Of a DNA stretch of 62,000 nucleotides, positions 14,207 to 25,645 are shown one piece after another. Source of the stretch: Adiantum capillus-veneris (lineage: Eukaryota; Streptophyta; Polypodiopsida; Polypodiales; Pteridaceae); contig CM043950.1 in the NCBI GenBank assembly GCA_014529385.2, forward strand, positions 65,740,935 through 65,802,934, written 5' to 3'. The notes beneath the pieces are model-generated. The model had not been told where the DNA came from, searched no databases, and saw only the letters and a list, made by a program, of their open reading frames with translations. Made by a program: the position numbers and the translations under genes. How positions within the stretch are numbered: position 1 is the stretch's first letter; the number at the start of each line of letters is the position of its first letter.

Positions 14207-16708
14207 GAACCGCACAGATCAAAGAGCAATCGTAGGGATGAACGGTTAGCTCTTGTACACAGTGATCTATGCGGACCAATGCCTAGTTTGTCACTAGGGG
14301 GAGCAGCGTACTTTTGTACATTCATAGATGACTATTCTCGCAAAGTATGGGTTTACTTCTTGAAGCACAAGGATGAGGTGCTCAAGGTCTTTAAGACATT
14401 CTTGCAGCTGGTGGAGAATCAAAGTGGTCAGAAGCTGAAGTGCTTGAGAACTGACAATGGTGGAGAGTACGTTTCCAAAGCTTTTCAAGACTTTTGTGAA
14501 GCAAAAGGGATTAAGCGGGAACTTACTACACCATATAATCCTTCACAGAATGGGGTTGCAGAACGTATGAATAGGACCATACAAGAGAAGGTCAGAAGCA
14601 TGTTGTCAAATGCTGAGTTGCCTGATGGATTTTGGGCGGAAGCAGTGGCTACAGCAGTCCATTTGATCAACAGGTCTCCTAGTAGGGTTTTGGATAAGAG
14701 TGGAGTGGCCGAGATGCTATGGACAGGCAAGGCACCTTCATATAAGCATCTCAGAGTCTTTGGTTGTGAAGCTTATAGCCATATTCCTAAGGAGTTCAGA
14801 AATAAGTTTGAACCAAAGAGCAAGAAGTGTATATTTCTTGGCTACGGAGAATCGGGCGAGATGGGTTACCGGCTTTGGGATCCTGAGTCCAGAAAGCTTA
14901 TTCGTAGCAATGATGTGCATTCCAATGAAGCCAAGTTTCACGCTAAGCCACAAAAGACAGAGGAGATCAGAAGAGTTGTCTTCAGGGAAGATGGACCTAG
15001 TGCTAGCACATCAAGACAGCATGGTCAGGCTCAGGAACAACCTATAGTGGCTAGAGAGGCAGAATCAGTTGTGGTGAGACGTTCTGAGCGTGTCTCCAAA
15101 CCACCTGATCGTTATGTGCCATCTCTAAATTATGTCATGCTCACAGATTGCGGAGAACCATCTTGTTACAAGGAAGCATTACAAGTGGTTGACTCGAAAA
15201 AATGGCAGTTGGCCATGCAGTCAGAGATGACAGCTCTGCATAAAAACCAAACATGGAAGTTGGTTAAATTACCACAGGGCAAAAAGGCTCTACCTTGTAA
15301 ATGGGTTTACAGGTATAAGATCACCGCTCATGATAGTCAGCCAAAGTACAAAGCAAGGCTTGTTGCCAAGGGCTTTAAGCAAGAACAAGGCATTGACTTT
15401 GATGAAGTCTTCTCTCCAGTGGTCAAGATGACTACATTGAGATGCTTTCTTGCATTGGTTGCTATATTGGATTTGGTGTTGCACCAAATGGATGTCAAGA
15501 CAGCGTTCTTGCATGGTGATTTAGATGTGGAAATTTACATGCAGCAGCCAGAAGGGTTTGTTGAGAAAGGCATGGAACATTTGGTATGCCAGTTGTTAAA
15601 AAGTCTTTATGGCTTAAAACAATCACCGAGGGCATGGTACCATAAGTTCCACCAGTTTATGCTTTCTCAAGGCTACAAACGTAGTGAGTTCGATCACTGT
15701 CTATATACAAAGAAGGCTAAGGATGGCAGTTGGCTGATCCTTATTTTGTATGTGGATGACATGTTGATTGCTGGCAAACACTTGGAAGAAATTTCAGCTT
15801 TGAAGTCAAAGATGGCAAAATCGTTTGACATGAAAGACATGGGTAAGGCAAGTCATATACTTGGTATGCGCATTGAGAGAGACAGATCAAAGAAGTTGAT
15901 TTGGTTATCTCAAACAGAGTATATTTACAAGGTTTTGCAACGTTTCAATATGGAGAAGGGAAAGGCATTGAGTGTTCCATTGCCACCATATGTGAAACTT
16001 AGCAAACAAGATTGTCCTGTGTCTGAGGAAGAAAAGGCTGAAATGGATAAGATTCCATATGCGTCTGTAGTGGGTAGTTTGATGTATGCAATGATTGCTA
16101 CACGTCCGGATATTGCATTTGCAGTGGGAGTGGTTAGCAGATATATGTCAAATCCCGGCAAGAAACATTGGGAGGCAGTGAAAGGTATCATGAGATACTT
16201 AAAACATACAAAGAGTATGCGCATATGCTATGGTAGTCAGGATTTGAGTGTCAGAGGATACACTGACTCAGATTATGCAGGAGACTTGGATAAGAGGAGA
16301 TCTACATCAGGCTATGTCTTTACATTGGCTGGAGGTGCCATATCATGGCGATCTCAATTACAAGATTGTGTTACGCAGTCTACTACAGAAGCTGAGTATG
16401 TTGCAGCAAATGAGGCATGCAAAGAAGCTATTTGGCTTGGTAGATTGGTTGCAGACTTGGGAATCAAAGTAGATATGCCAGAGTTATATTGTGATAGTCA
16501 AAGTGCTATACAATTGGCAAAGAATCCAGTGTTCCATTCGAAGACTAAGCATATTGATGTCAAATATCACTTCATTAGGGAAGTACTTGAAGACAAGCAG
16601 ATACAACTGCTGAAGATCCACACCAAGGACAATCCTCCTGATCTACTCACAAAGGGACTTCCAGGAGAGGGCTTTGTGCATTTTCGTGAGTTATTGGGCA
16701 TTGGATAG
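14207..16708 (+). CDS. Copia Pol: integrase core, reverse transcriptase, RNase H
   Basis: This frame is in register with the preceding Gag-protease frame; the first internal ATG is 14279. Counting from that ATG, the integrase core has FIDDYSR (D17), TDNGGEY (D59) and NGVAER (E95), giving the D-x35-E spacing of retroviral-type integrases. The reverse transcriptase (RVT_2 type) follows with KARLVAKGF, a QMDVKTAFLHGDL block and the catalytic YVDD at about residues 491-494. RNase H has YTDSDYAGD (D663), TEAEY and a terminal TKHIDVKYHFIRE block. The frame ends naturally at TAG 16706-16708, about 70 bp before the polypurine tract. Apart from the upstream TAG, no further break is seen. Confidence 0.94.
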   Translation, partial: EPHRSKSNRRDERLALVHSDLCGPMPSLSLGGAAYFCTFIDDYSRKVWVYFLKHKDEVLKVFKTFLQLVENQSGQKLKCLRTDNGGEYVSKAFQDFCEAKGIKRELTTPYNPSQNGVAERMNRTIQEKVRSMLSNAELPDGFWAEAVATAVHLINRSPSRVLDKSGVAEMLWTGKAPSYKHLRVFGCEAYSHIPKEFRNKFEPKSKKCIFLGYGESGEMGYRLWDPESRKLIRSNDVHSNEAKFHAKPQKTEEIRRVVFREDGPSASTSRQHGQAQEQPIVAREAESVVVRRSERVSKPPDRYVPSLNYVMLTDCGEPSCYKEALQVVDSKKWQLAMQSEMTALHKNQTWKLVKLPQGKKALPCKWVYRYKITAHDSQPKYKARLVAKGFKQEQGIDFDEVFSPVVKMTTLRCFLALVAILDLVLHQMDVKTAFLHGDLDVEIYMQQPEGFVEKGMEHLVCQLLKSLYGLKQSPRAWYHKFHQFMLSQGYKRSEFDHCLYTKKAKDGSWLILILYVDDMLIAGKHLEEISALKSKMAKSFDMKDMGKASHILGMRIERDRSKKLIWLSQTEYIYKVLQRFNMEKGKALSVPLPPYVKLSKQDCPVSEEEKAEMDKIPYASVVGSLMYAMIATRPDIAFAVGVVSRYMSNPGKKHWEAVKGIMRYLKHTKSMRICYGSQDLSVRGYTDSDYAGDLDKRRSTSGYVFTLAGGAISWRSQLQDCVTQSTTEAEYVAANEACKEAIWLGRLVADLGIKVDMPELYCDSQSAIQLAKNPVFHSKTKHIDVKYHFIREVLEDKQIQLLKIHTKDNPPDLLTKGLPGEGFVHFRELLGIG

Positions 16709-16780
16709 ATGGCAGCCATGTAAATCTTTGTACATTTATGTTCATAGATTTACAGTTACTTAAAGTGCCACATTGGACTT

Positions 16781-16792
16781 TAAGTGGGAGGT
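16781..16792 (+). other. Polypurine tract
   Basis: The sequence taagtgggaggt immediately upstream of the 3' LTR is the expected plus-strand primer of the copia element. Confidence 0.85.
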
Positions 16793-17018
16793 TGTTGGGA
16801 TTAAAGCCCAAGTGGCCTCTTATGCGGATATGGCCGCCTGCCCGCCTAACTCACTTTCCTCTAACTCTTTGTATATACTCACATATACTTTGTGAATACT
16901 AAGGTAATTGGGAGATAACCCTTCTAACAGTTCTCTGCGTACTGTACTGTGTAAGCTCACTGTGTGTGTGTGTGTGTGAGAGAGAGAGAGTCGACCCACG
17001 CTCCGCTCCGCGACTTCA
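16793..17018 (+). repeat. Copia 3' LTR
   Basis: This 226-bp copy of the 5' LTR differs by two substitutions plus a longer (TG)n(AG)n tract (about 16962-16990). Confidence 0.95.
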
Positions 17019-17023
17019 CGGAT
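17019..17023. repeat. Target-site duplication, right copy
   Basis: The bases cggat directly follow the 3' LTR. They match the left copy (tggat) at four of five positions and continue into the satellite motif ggatggccatg. Confidence 0.7.
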
Positions 17024-20000
17024 GGCCATGAAATGTTGCAAGGATAGGGAAAGCATTAAAATCCCTATTCTTGCAAAGTTTCATGGGCATCCCAATCAAT
17101 CTCGACGGGCTTAGGTGGCACAATCACCAATTTTTGACCGTTGGGCCCTTAATGAAGCCAAAACAAAAAAAATTGGCGATTCTGCTACCCTAGACCGACG
17201 AGGCGGGAGCGGATGGCCATGAAACTTTTCCAGGGCAAGGAAAGCACCTAAATACCTACCTTTGCAAAGTTTTATAGGCATTACACTCCGTGTCAACGGG
17301 CTATGGTGGCACAATCGCTAGTTTTTGACCATTGGACCCTTAGAGAATCCAAAACGAAAGAATTAACGATTGTGCCACCCTAGACAGACGAGACGGAAGC
17401 GGATGGCCATGAAACTTTGCAAAGGAAGGGAAAGCACTTGAGTATCCACCCCTGCAAAGTTTCATGGGTGATGCAACCCGTCTCGACGGTTTACTATGGC
17501 ACAATCGACAGTTTTTGACCATTAGGCCCCTAGCGAAGTCAAAACGAAGAAATTGGCGATTGTGCCACCCTAGACCGACGAGACGGGAGCGGATGGCCAT
17601 GAAACATTGCAAGGGCAGGAAAAGCATCTAGATACCCACCCTTGTTATGTTTCATGGGCATTGCAATCCGTCTTGACGGTTTACAATGGCATAATCACCA
17701 GTTTTTGACCGTTGGGCCCTTAGTGAAGCCAAAACAAAAAAATTGGCAATTGTGCTACCCTAGACCGACGAGATGGGGACGAATGGCCATGAAACTTTGG
17801 AGGGGTAGGGAAAGCACCTTGGAAAGTTTCATGGACACACAATCCGTCTGGACGGACTGAAGTGGCACAATCGCCAGTTTTTGACCATTGGATCCTATGA
17901 AAGCCAAAACGAAAAAATTGGCAATTGTGCTACCCTAGACCAATGAGATAGGAACGGATGTCCATGAAACATTGCGGGGGCAATGAAAGCACGTAAATCC
18001 CTGTCTTTGCAAAGTTTCATGGACATCACAATCGGTCTCAACGGGCTACGGTGGCACAATCATCATTTTTTGACCATTGGGCCCTTAGCGAAGAGAGAAC
18101 AAAAAATATGGAGATTGTGCCACCCTAGACCTACGAGACGGGAAAGGATGGCCATGAAACATTGCAGGCACAGGGAAAGCACCTAAATCTTTGCCCCTAC
18201 AAAATTTCATGGGCAACGCAATCTGTTTCGACAGGCTACGGTGGCACAATCGCTAGTTTTTGACCATTGGGCCCTTAGCGAAGCCAAAACGAAAAAATTA
18301 GCGATTGTGCCACCCTAGTCAAACGAGACGGGAGTGGATGGCCATGATACTTTGCAGGGGCAGGAAAAGCTTTTGAATATCCACCTTTGTAAAGTTTCAT
18401 GGGCAACGCAACCCGTCTCGACGATCTACTATGGCAAATCGCCGATTTTTGACCATTAGGCCCTTAGCAAAGCCAAAACGAAAAAATTGGTGATTGTGCC
18501 ACCCTAGACCAACAAGACGGGAGCGGATGGCCATGAAAAGTTGCAAGGGTAGGTAAATCATGTAAATCCTTGCCCCTGTATAGTTTCATGGGCATCACAA
18601 TGCGTTTTGACGGTCTACAATGGCACAATCACCAGTTTTTGACCGTTGGGCACTTAGCGAAGCCAAAACAAAAAAATAGGCGAATGTGCTACCCTAGACC
18701 GACGAGACGGGAGCGGATGGCCATGAAACTTTGCAGGTGTAGGGAAAGCACCTTTCAAATTTTCATGGACACAAAATCCGTCTCGACGGGCTACGATAGG
18801 AGAATCTCCAGTTTTTGACCATTGGGTCCTTAGCCAAGCCAAAATGAAAAAAATGGCGATTGTGGCACCCTAGACCAACGAGACAGGAACGGATGGCCAT
18901 GAAACATTGCCAAGGCAAGGAAAGCACCTAAATCCTTGTCCTTGTAAAGTTTCATGGGCATCCCAATCGGTCTCAACGGGCTACGGTGGCACAATCATCA
19001 TTTTTTTACCATTGGGCCCTTAGAGAAGCCAGAACAAAAAATTGGAGATCGTGCCACCTTAGACCTACGAGACGGGAAAGGATGGCCATGAAACATTGCA
19101 AGCATAGGGAAAGCACCTAAATTCTTGCCCCTACAATGTTTCATGGGCAACGCAATCCGTATCGACGGGCTACGGTGGCACAATCGCCAATTTTTTATCA
19201 TTGGGCTCTTAGCGAAGCCAAAACAAAAAAATTGGCGATTGTGCCATCCTAGACCGACGAAACGGGAGTGGATGGCCATATAAGATTGCAAGGGAAGGGA
19301 AAGAATCTTAATCCCCACTCCTGTAAAGTTTCATGGGCATCGCAATCCGTTTCGACGATCTAGGGTGGCACAATCGTCAGTTTTTTACCATTGGGCCCTT
19401 AGTCAAGCCAAAACAAAAAAATTGGCGATTGTGCTACCCTAGACCGATGAGACGGGAACGGATGGCCATGAAAACTTTCACGGGCAAGAAAACCACCTAA
19501 ATGTCTTCCCCTACAAAGTTTTATGGGCATCACAATCCGTCTCGACGGGCTTCGGTGGCACAATCGCTAGTTTTTTACCATTGGGCCCTTAGCGAATCCA
19601 AAATGAAAGAATTGGCGATTTTGTCGCCGTAGACTGACGAGACGACAGTGGATGGCCATGAAATAGTGCAACAATAGAAAAAGCATCTAAATCCCCACCC
19701 CTATAAAATTTCATGGGCATCGCAATCCGTCTTGACGGTCTACAATGGCACAATCATCAGTTTTTTACCGTTGGGCCCTTAGTGAAGTCAAAACAAAGAA
19801 ATTGGCGATTGTGCCACCCTAGACCAACGAGATAGGACAAGATGGCTATGAAACATTGCGGGGATAGAGAAAGCACCTAAATCCCTCTCCTTGCAAAGTT
19901 TTCTGAACATCGCAGTCTGTATCGACGGGCTACGGTGGTCAAATCACCAGTTTTTGATCCGAAGCCAGAACAAAAAAATTGGAGATTGCGCCACCCTAGA

Positions 20001-22060
20001 CTTACGAGATGGGAAAGGATGGCCATGAAACATTGCAGGCACAGGGAATTCATCTAAACCCTTGCCCCTAGAAAGGTTCATGGGCAACACAATCCGTCTC
20101 AACAGTCTACGGTGGTACAATCGCCAATTTTTGACCATTGGGCCCTTAGCGCAGCCAAAACGAAAAAATTGGCGATTGTGCTACCCTAGATCGACGAGAC
20201 GGGTGCGGATGACCATGAAACATTTCAGGGGCAAGAAAAGAACCTAAATCCCTACCCCTACAAAGTTAGATGGCATCAGAATCCGTTTTGACGGGCTAGG
20301 GTGGCACAATCGCAGTTTTTTACTATTAGGCCCTTAGCGAATCCAAATAGAAAAAATTGGCGATTGTGCCACCCTAGACAAACGAGACGAGAGTTGATGG
20401 CCATGCAACTTTGCAGGGACAGGGAAAGCACTTGAATACCACCTCTGCAAAGTTTCATGGGCAACGCCACCCGTCTCTACAGTCTATTATGGCACAATCG
20501 ACAGTTTTTCACCATTAGGCCCTTAGCGAAGCCAAAACGAAAAAATTGGCGATTGTGCCACCATAGACCGATGAGATGGAAACGGATGGCCATGAAATGT
20601 TGCAAGGACAGGGAAAGCATCTAAATCCCTGTTCTTGCAAAGTTTCATGGCCATCGCAATCGATCTCGACAGGCTAGGTGGCACAATCATCAATTTTTTA
20701 CCGTTGGGCCCTTAACGAAGCCAAAACAAAATAATTGGCGATTGTGCTACCCTAGACCGAGGAGATGGGAGCAGATGGCCATGAAAATTTTCTAGGGCAA
20801 GGAAAGCACCAAAATCCCTACCTCTGCAAAGTTTTATGGGCATCACAATCCGTGTCGACGGGCTATTGTGGCACAATCGTCAGTTTTTGACCATTGGACC
20901 CTTAGCGAATCCAAAACGAAAGAATTGGCGATTGTGCCACCCTATACAAACGAAACAGGAGCGGATGGCCATGAAAATTTGCAAGGAAAGGAAAAGCACT
21001 TGAGTACCCACCCCTACAAAGTTTCATGGGCAACGCAACCCGTCTCGAGGGTCTACTATGGCACAATCGCCAGTTTTTGACCATTAGGCCCTTAGCGAAG
21101 CCAAAACGAAGAAATTGGCGATTGTGCCACCCTAGACCGATGAGACGGGAGAGGATGGCCATGAAACATTGCAAGGGCAGGGAAAGCATCTAGATCCCCA
21201 CCCCTGTTAAGTTTCATAGGCATCGCAATCCGTCTTGACGGTTTACAATGGCACAATCACCAGTTTTTGACCCTTGGGCCCTTAGAGAAGCCAAAACAAA
21301 AAACTTGGCGATTGTGCTACCCTAGACCGACCAGATGAGAGCGGATGGCTATGAAACTTTGTAGGGGTAGGGAAGCACCTTGGAAAGTTTCATGGACACA
21401 AAATCTGTCTCGACGGGCTGCAATGGCACAATCGCCAATTTTGACCATTGGGTCCTAGCAAAGCCAAAACAAAAAAATTGGCGATTGTACCACCCTACAC
21501 CAACGAGAAAGAAACGGATGGCCATGAAACATTGCGGGGGCAGAGAAAGCACCTAAATCCTTGTTCTTGCAAAGTTTCATGGGCATCGCAATCGGTCTCC
21601 ACGGGCTACGGTTTCACAATCACCAATTTTTGACCATTGGGCCCTTAGCGAAGAGAGAACATAAAAAATGAAGATTTTGCCTCCCTAGACCTACGAGACG
21701 GGAAAGGATGGCCATGAAACATTGCAGGTGTTGGAAAAGCACCTAAATCTTTGTGCCTACAAAATTTCATGGGCAACGCAATCCGTTTTGACGGGCTACG
21801 GTGGCACAAATCGCCAGTTTTTGACCATTGGGGCCTTAGCAAAGCCACAACAAAAAAATTTGGTGATTGTGCCACCCTAAACCGATGAGATGGGAGCGGA
21901 TGGCCATGAAACGTTGCAAGGGTAGAAAAAGCATCTAAATCCCTACCATTGTAAAGTTTCATGGGCATCACAATCTGTCCTGACGGTCTACGATAACACA
22001 ATCACCAGTTTTATATCATTGGGCCCTTAGCGAAGCCAAAACGAAGAAATTGGATTGTGC

Positions 22061-23664
22061 TACCCTAAACCGACGAGACTAGAGAGGATGGCTATGAAAC
22101 TTTGCAGGGGTAGGGAGAGAACCTTGGAAAGTTTCATGGGCACACAATCCGTCTCGATGGGCTATGTTGGTAGAATTGCTAGTTTTGGACCATTGGGTCC
22201 TTAGCGAAGCCAAAACAAAAAAAATTGCCCCTAGACCAAGGAGATAGGAATGGATGGCCATGAAACATTCCGGGGACAAGGAAAGAACCTAAATCCCTCT
22301 CCTTACAAAGTTTACTGGACATCGCAATCCGTATCGACGGGCTACGTGGCACAATGACCAGTTTTTGACATGAAGCCACAACAAAAAAAATTGGAGATTG
22401 TGCAACTCTAAACCGACCAGACGGGAAAGGATGGCCATGAAACATTGCAGGCACAAGGAAATCATCTAAACCCTTGTCCCTACAAAGTTTGATGGGCACC
22501 ACAATCCCTTTCGACGGTCTACGATGGCACAATCGCCAATTTTTTACCATTGGGCGCTTAGCGAAGCAAAAATGAAAAAATTGGCGATTGTGCTACCTTA
22601 AACCGACGAGACGCGAGCGGATGGCCATGAACTATTGCAACGACAGGGAAAGAATCTAAATCCCTGTTCTTGCAAAGTTTCATGGGCATCGCAATCGATC
22701 TCAACGGGCTACAATGGCACAATCACCAATTTTTGACCTTTGGGCCTTTAACAAAGCCAAAACAAAAAAATTGGCGATTGTGCTACCCTAGACCGACGAG
22801 ATGGGAGCGGATGGCCATGAAACTTTTCCACGGCAAGAAAAGCACCTAAATCCCTACCTCCACAAAGTTTTATGGGCATCACAATCCATGTCGACGGGCT
22901 ATGGTGGCACAATCTTCAGTTTTTGACCATTGGACCCTTAACGAATCCAAAACGAAAGAATTGGCGATTGTGACACCCTAGACAGACGACACGGGAGCGG
23001 ATGGCCATGAAACTTTGCAGGGGAAGGGAAAGCACTTTAGTACCCACCCCTGCAAAGTTTCATGGGCAACACAACCCGTCTCGACGGTCTACTATGGCAC
23101 AATCGCCAGTTTTTTACCATTAGGCCCTAGCCAAGCCAAAACGAAGAAATTGGCGACTGTGCCACCCTAGACCGACGAGACGGGAGCGGATGGCCATGAA
23201 AAACATTGCAAGGGCAGGGAAAGCATCTAATGGCACAATCACCAGTTTTTGACAGTTGAGCCCTTAGCGAAGCCAAAATAAAAAAATTGACGATTGTGCT
23301 ACCCTAGACCGACGGGATGGGAGCGGATGGCTATGAAACTTTGTAGGGGTAGGAAAAGCACCTTGGAAAGTTTCATGGACACACAATCCGTCTCGATGGG
23401 CTACAATGGCACAATCGCCAGTTTTTTACCATTGGATCTTTAGAGAAGCCAAATCGAAAGAATTGGCGATTGTGCCACCCTAGATAGACGAGACGAGAGC
23501 TGATGGCCATGAAACTGTGTAGGGACAGGGAAAGGACTTGAATACCACCTCTGCAAAGTTTCATGGGCAACGAAACCCGTCTCTACAATCTATTATGGCA
23601 CAATCGCCAGTTTTTTACCATTAGGCCATTAGCGAAGCCAAAACGAAAAAATTGACGATTGTGC
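22061..23664. repeat. Higher-order satellite block, copy 1
   Basis: This multi-monomer block of about 1604 bp is repeated immediately downstream. Shared unusual features show that the duplication is recent relative to monomer divergence. These are a monomer with a shortened A-rich/'gcccctagacc' junction (near 22225 and 23830), the variant 'gatgggcaccacaatccc' (near 22491 and 24091), and a truncated monomer reading 'gcatctaatggcacaatc' (near 23224 and 25205). This copy lacks two monomers (about 377 bp) that are present in copy 2. Confidence 0.85.
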
Positions 23665-25645
23665 TACCCTAAACCGACGAGACTAGAGAGGATGGCTATG
23701 AAACTTTTCAGGGGTAGGGAGAGCACCTTGGAAAGTTTCATGGTCACACAATCCGTCTCGATGGGCTATGTTGGTAGAATTGCTAGTTTTTGACCATTGG
23801 GTCCTTAGCGAAGCCAAAACAAAAAAAATTGCCCCTAGACCAAGGAGATAGGAATGGATGGCCATGAAACATTGCGGGGACAAGGAAAGAACCTAAATCC
23901 CTCTCCTTACAAAGTTTCTTGGACATCGCAATCCGTATCGACGGGCTACGTGGCACAATGACCAGTTTTTGACATGAAGCCACAACAAAAAAATTGGAGA
24001 TTGTGCCACTCTAGACCTACCAGACGGGAAAGGATGGCCATGAAACATTGCAGGCACAAAAAAGCATCTAAACCCTTGTCCCTACAAAGTTTGATGGGCA
24101 CCACAATCCCTTTCGACGGTCTACGGTGGCACAATCGCCACTTTTTTACCATTGGGCGCTTAGCGAAGCCAAAACAAAAAAATTGGCGATTGTGCTACCT
24201 TAAACCGACGAGACGCGAGCGGATGGCCATGAAAATTTTCAGGGGCAAGGAAAGGACCTAAATCCCTTCCCCTGCAAAGTTTTATGGGCATCACAATCCG
24301 TCTCGGACGGGCTAGGGTGGCACATCGCCAGTTTTTGACCATTGGGCCCTTAGCGAATCCAAATCGAAAGAATTGGCCATTTTGGCCACCCTAGACAGAT
24401 GAGACGACAGCTAATGGCCATGAAACTTTGGAGGGATATCGAAAGCACTTGAATACCACCTCTACAAAGTTTCATGGACAACACAACCCGTCTCTTTAGT
24501 CTATTATGGCACAATCTACAGTTTTTGACCATTAGGCCCTAAGCGAAGCCAAAATGAAAAAATTGGCGATTGTGCCGCCATAGACCGATAAGATGCGAGC
24601 GGATGGCCATGAACTATTGCAAGGATAGGGAAAGAATCTAAATCCTTGTTCTTGCAAAGTTTCATGGGCATCGCAATCGATCTCGACGGGCTACAATGGC
24701 ACAATCACCAATTTTTGACCCTTGGGCCTTTAACGAAGCCAAAACAAAGAAATTGGCGATTGTGCTACCCTAGACCGACGAGATGGGAGCGGATGGCCAT
24801 GAAACTTTTCCACGGCAAGAAAAGCACCTAAATCCCTACCTCTTCAAAGTTTTATGGGCATCACAATCCATGTCGACGGGCTATGGTGGCACAATCGTTA
24901 GTTTTTGACCATTGGACCCTTAACGAATCCAAAATGAAAGAACTGGCGATTGTGACACCCTAGACAGACGACACGGGAGCGGATGGCCATGAAACTTTGC
25001 AGGGGAAGGGAAAGCACTTTAGTACCCACCCCTGCAAAGTTTCATGGGCAACGCAACCCGTCTCGACGGTCTACTATGGCACAATCGCCAGTTTTTTACC
25101 ATTAGGCCCTAGCCAAGCCAAAAGGAAGAAATTGGCGACTGTGCCACCCTAGACCGACGAGACGGGAGCGGATGGCCATGAAAACATTGCAAGGGCAAGG
25201 AAAGCATCTAATGGCACAATCACCAGTTTTTGACCGTTGGGCCCTTAGCGAAGCCAAAATAAAAAAATTGACGATTGTGCTACCCTAGACCGACGGGATG
25301 GGAGCGGATGGCTATGAAACTTTGTAGGGGTAAGAAAAGCACCTTGGAAAGTTTCATGGACACACAATCCGTCTCGATGGGCTACAATGGCACAATCGCC
25401 AGTTTTTGACCATTGGATCTTTAGAGAAGCCAAATCGAAAGAATTGGCAATTGTGCCACTCTAGATAGACGAGACGAGAGCTGATGGCCATGAAACTGTG
25501 TAGGGACAGGGAAAGCACTTGAATACCACCTCTGCAAAGTTTCATGGGCAACGCAACCCGTCTCTACAATCTATTATGGCACAATCGCCAGTTTTTGACC
25601 ATTAGGCCATTAGCGAAGCCAAAACGAAAAAATTGGCGATTGTGC
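23665..25645. repeat. Higher-order satellite block, copy 2
   Basis: Tandem partner of the preceding block, about 1981 bp long. The offset between matching positions is 1604 bp at the block start and about 1982 bp after the two extra monomers (roughly 24210-24600). Which copy is ancestral cannot be told from the window. Confidence 0.85.

Larger units (their letters stand above)
11461..17018 (+). mobile_element. Ty1/copia LTR retrotransposon, nearly intact
   Basis: This complete element of about 5.56 kb is inserted in the satellite. It has 218- and 226-bp LTRs beginning TGTTGGGA and ending TTCA, an initiator-methionine-tRNA primer site, a leader of about 1 kb, a gag-pol frame in copia order (Gag, protease, integrase, reverse transcriptase, RNase H), and a polypurine tract. 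Flanking tggat/cggat is a 5-bp target duplication with one later change. Outside the microsatellite the LTRs differ at only two positions (11505 and 11511 of the 5' copy), so insertion is recent. One in-frame TAG at 14204-14206 interrupts gag-pol, so the copy is probably non-autonomous unless the stop is read through. Confidence 0.95.
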
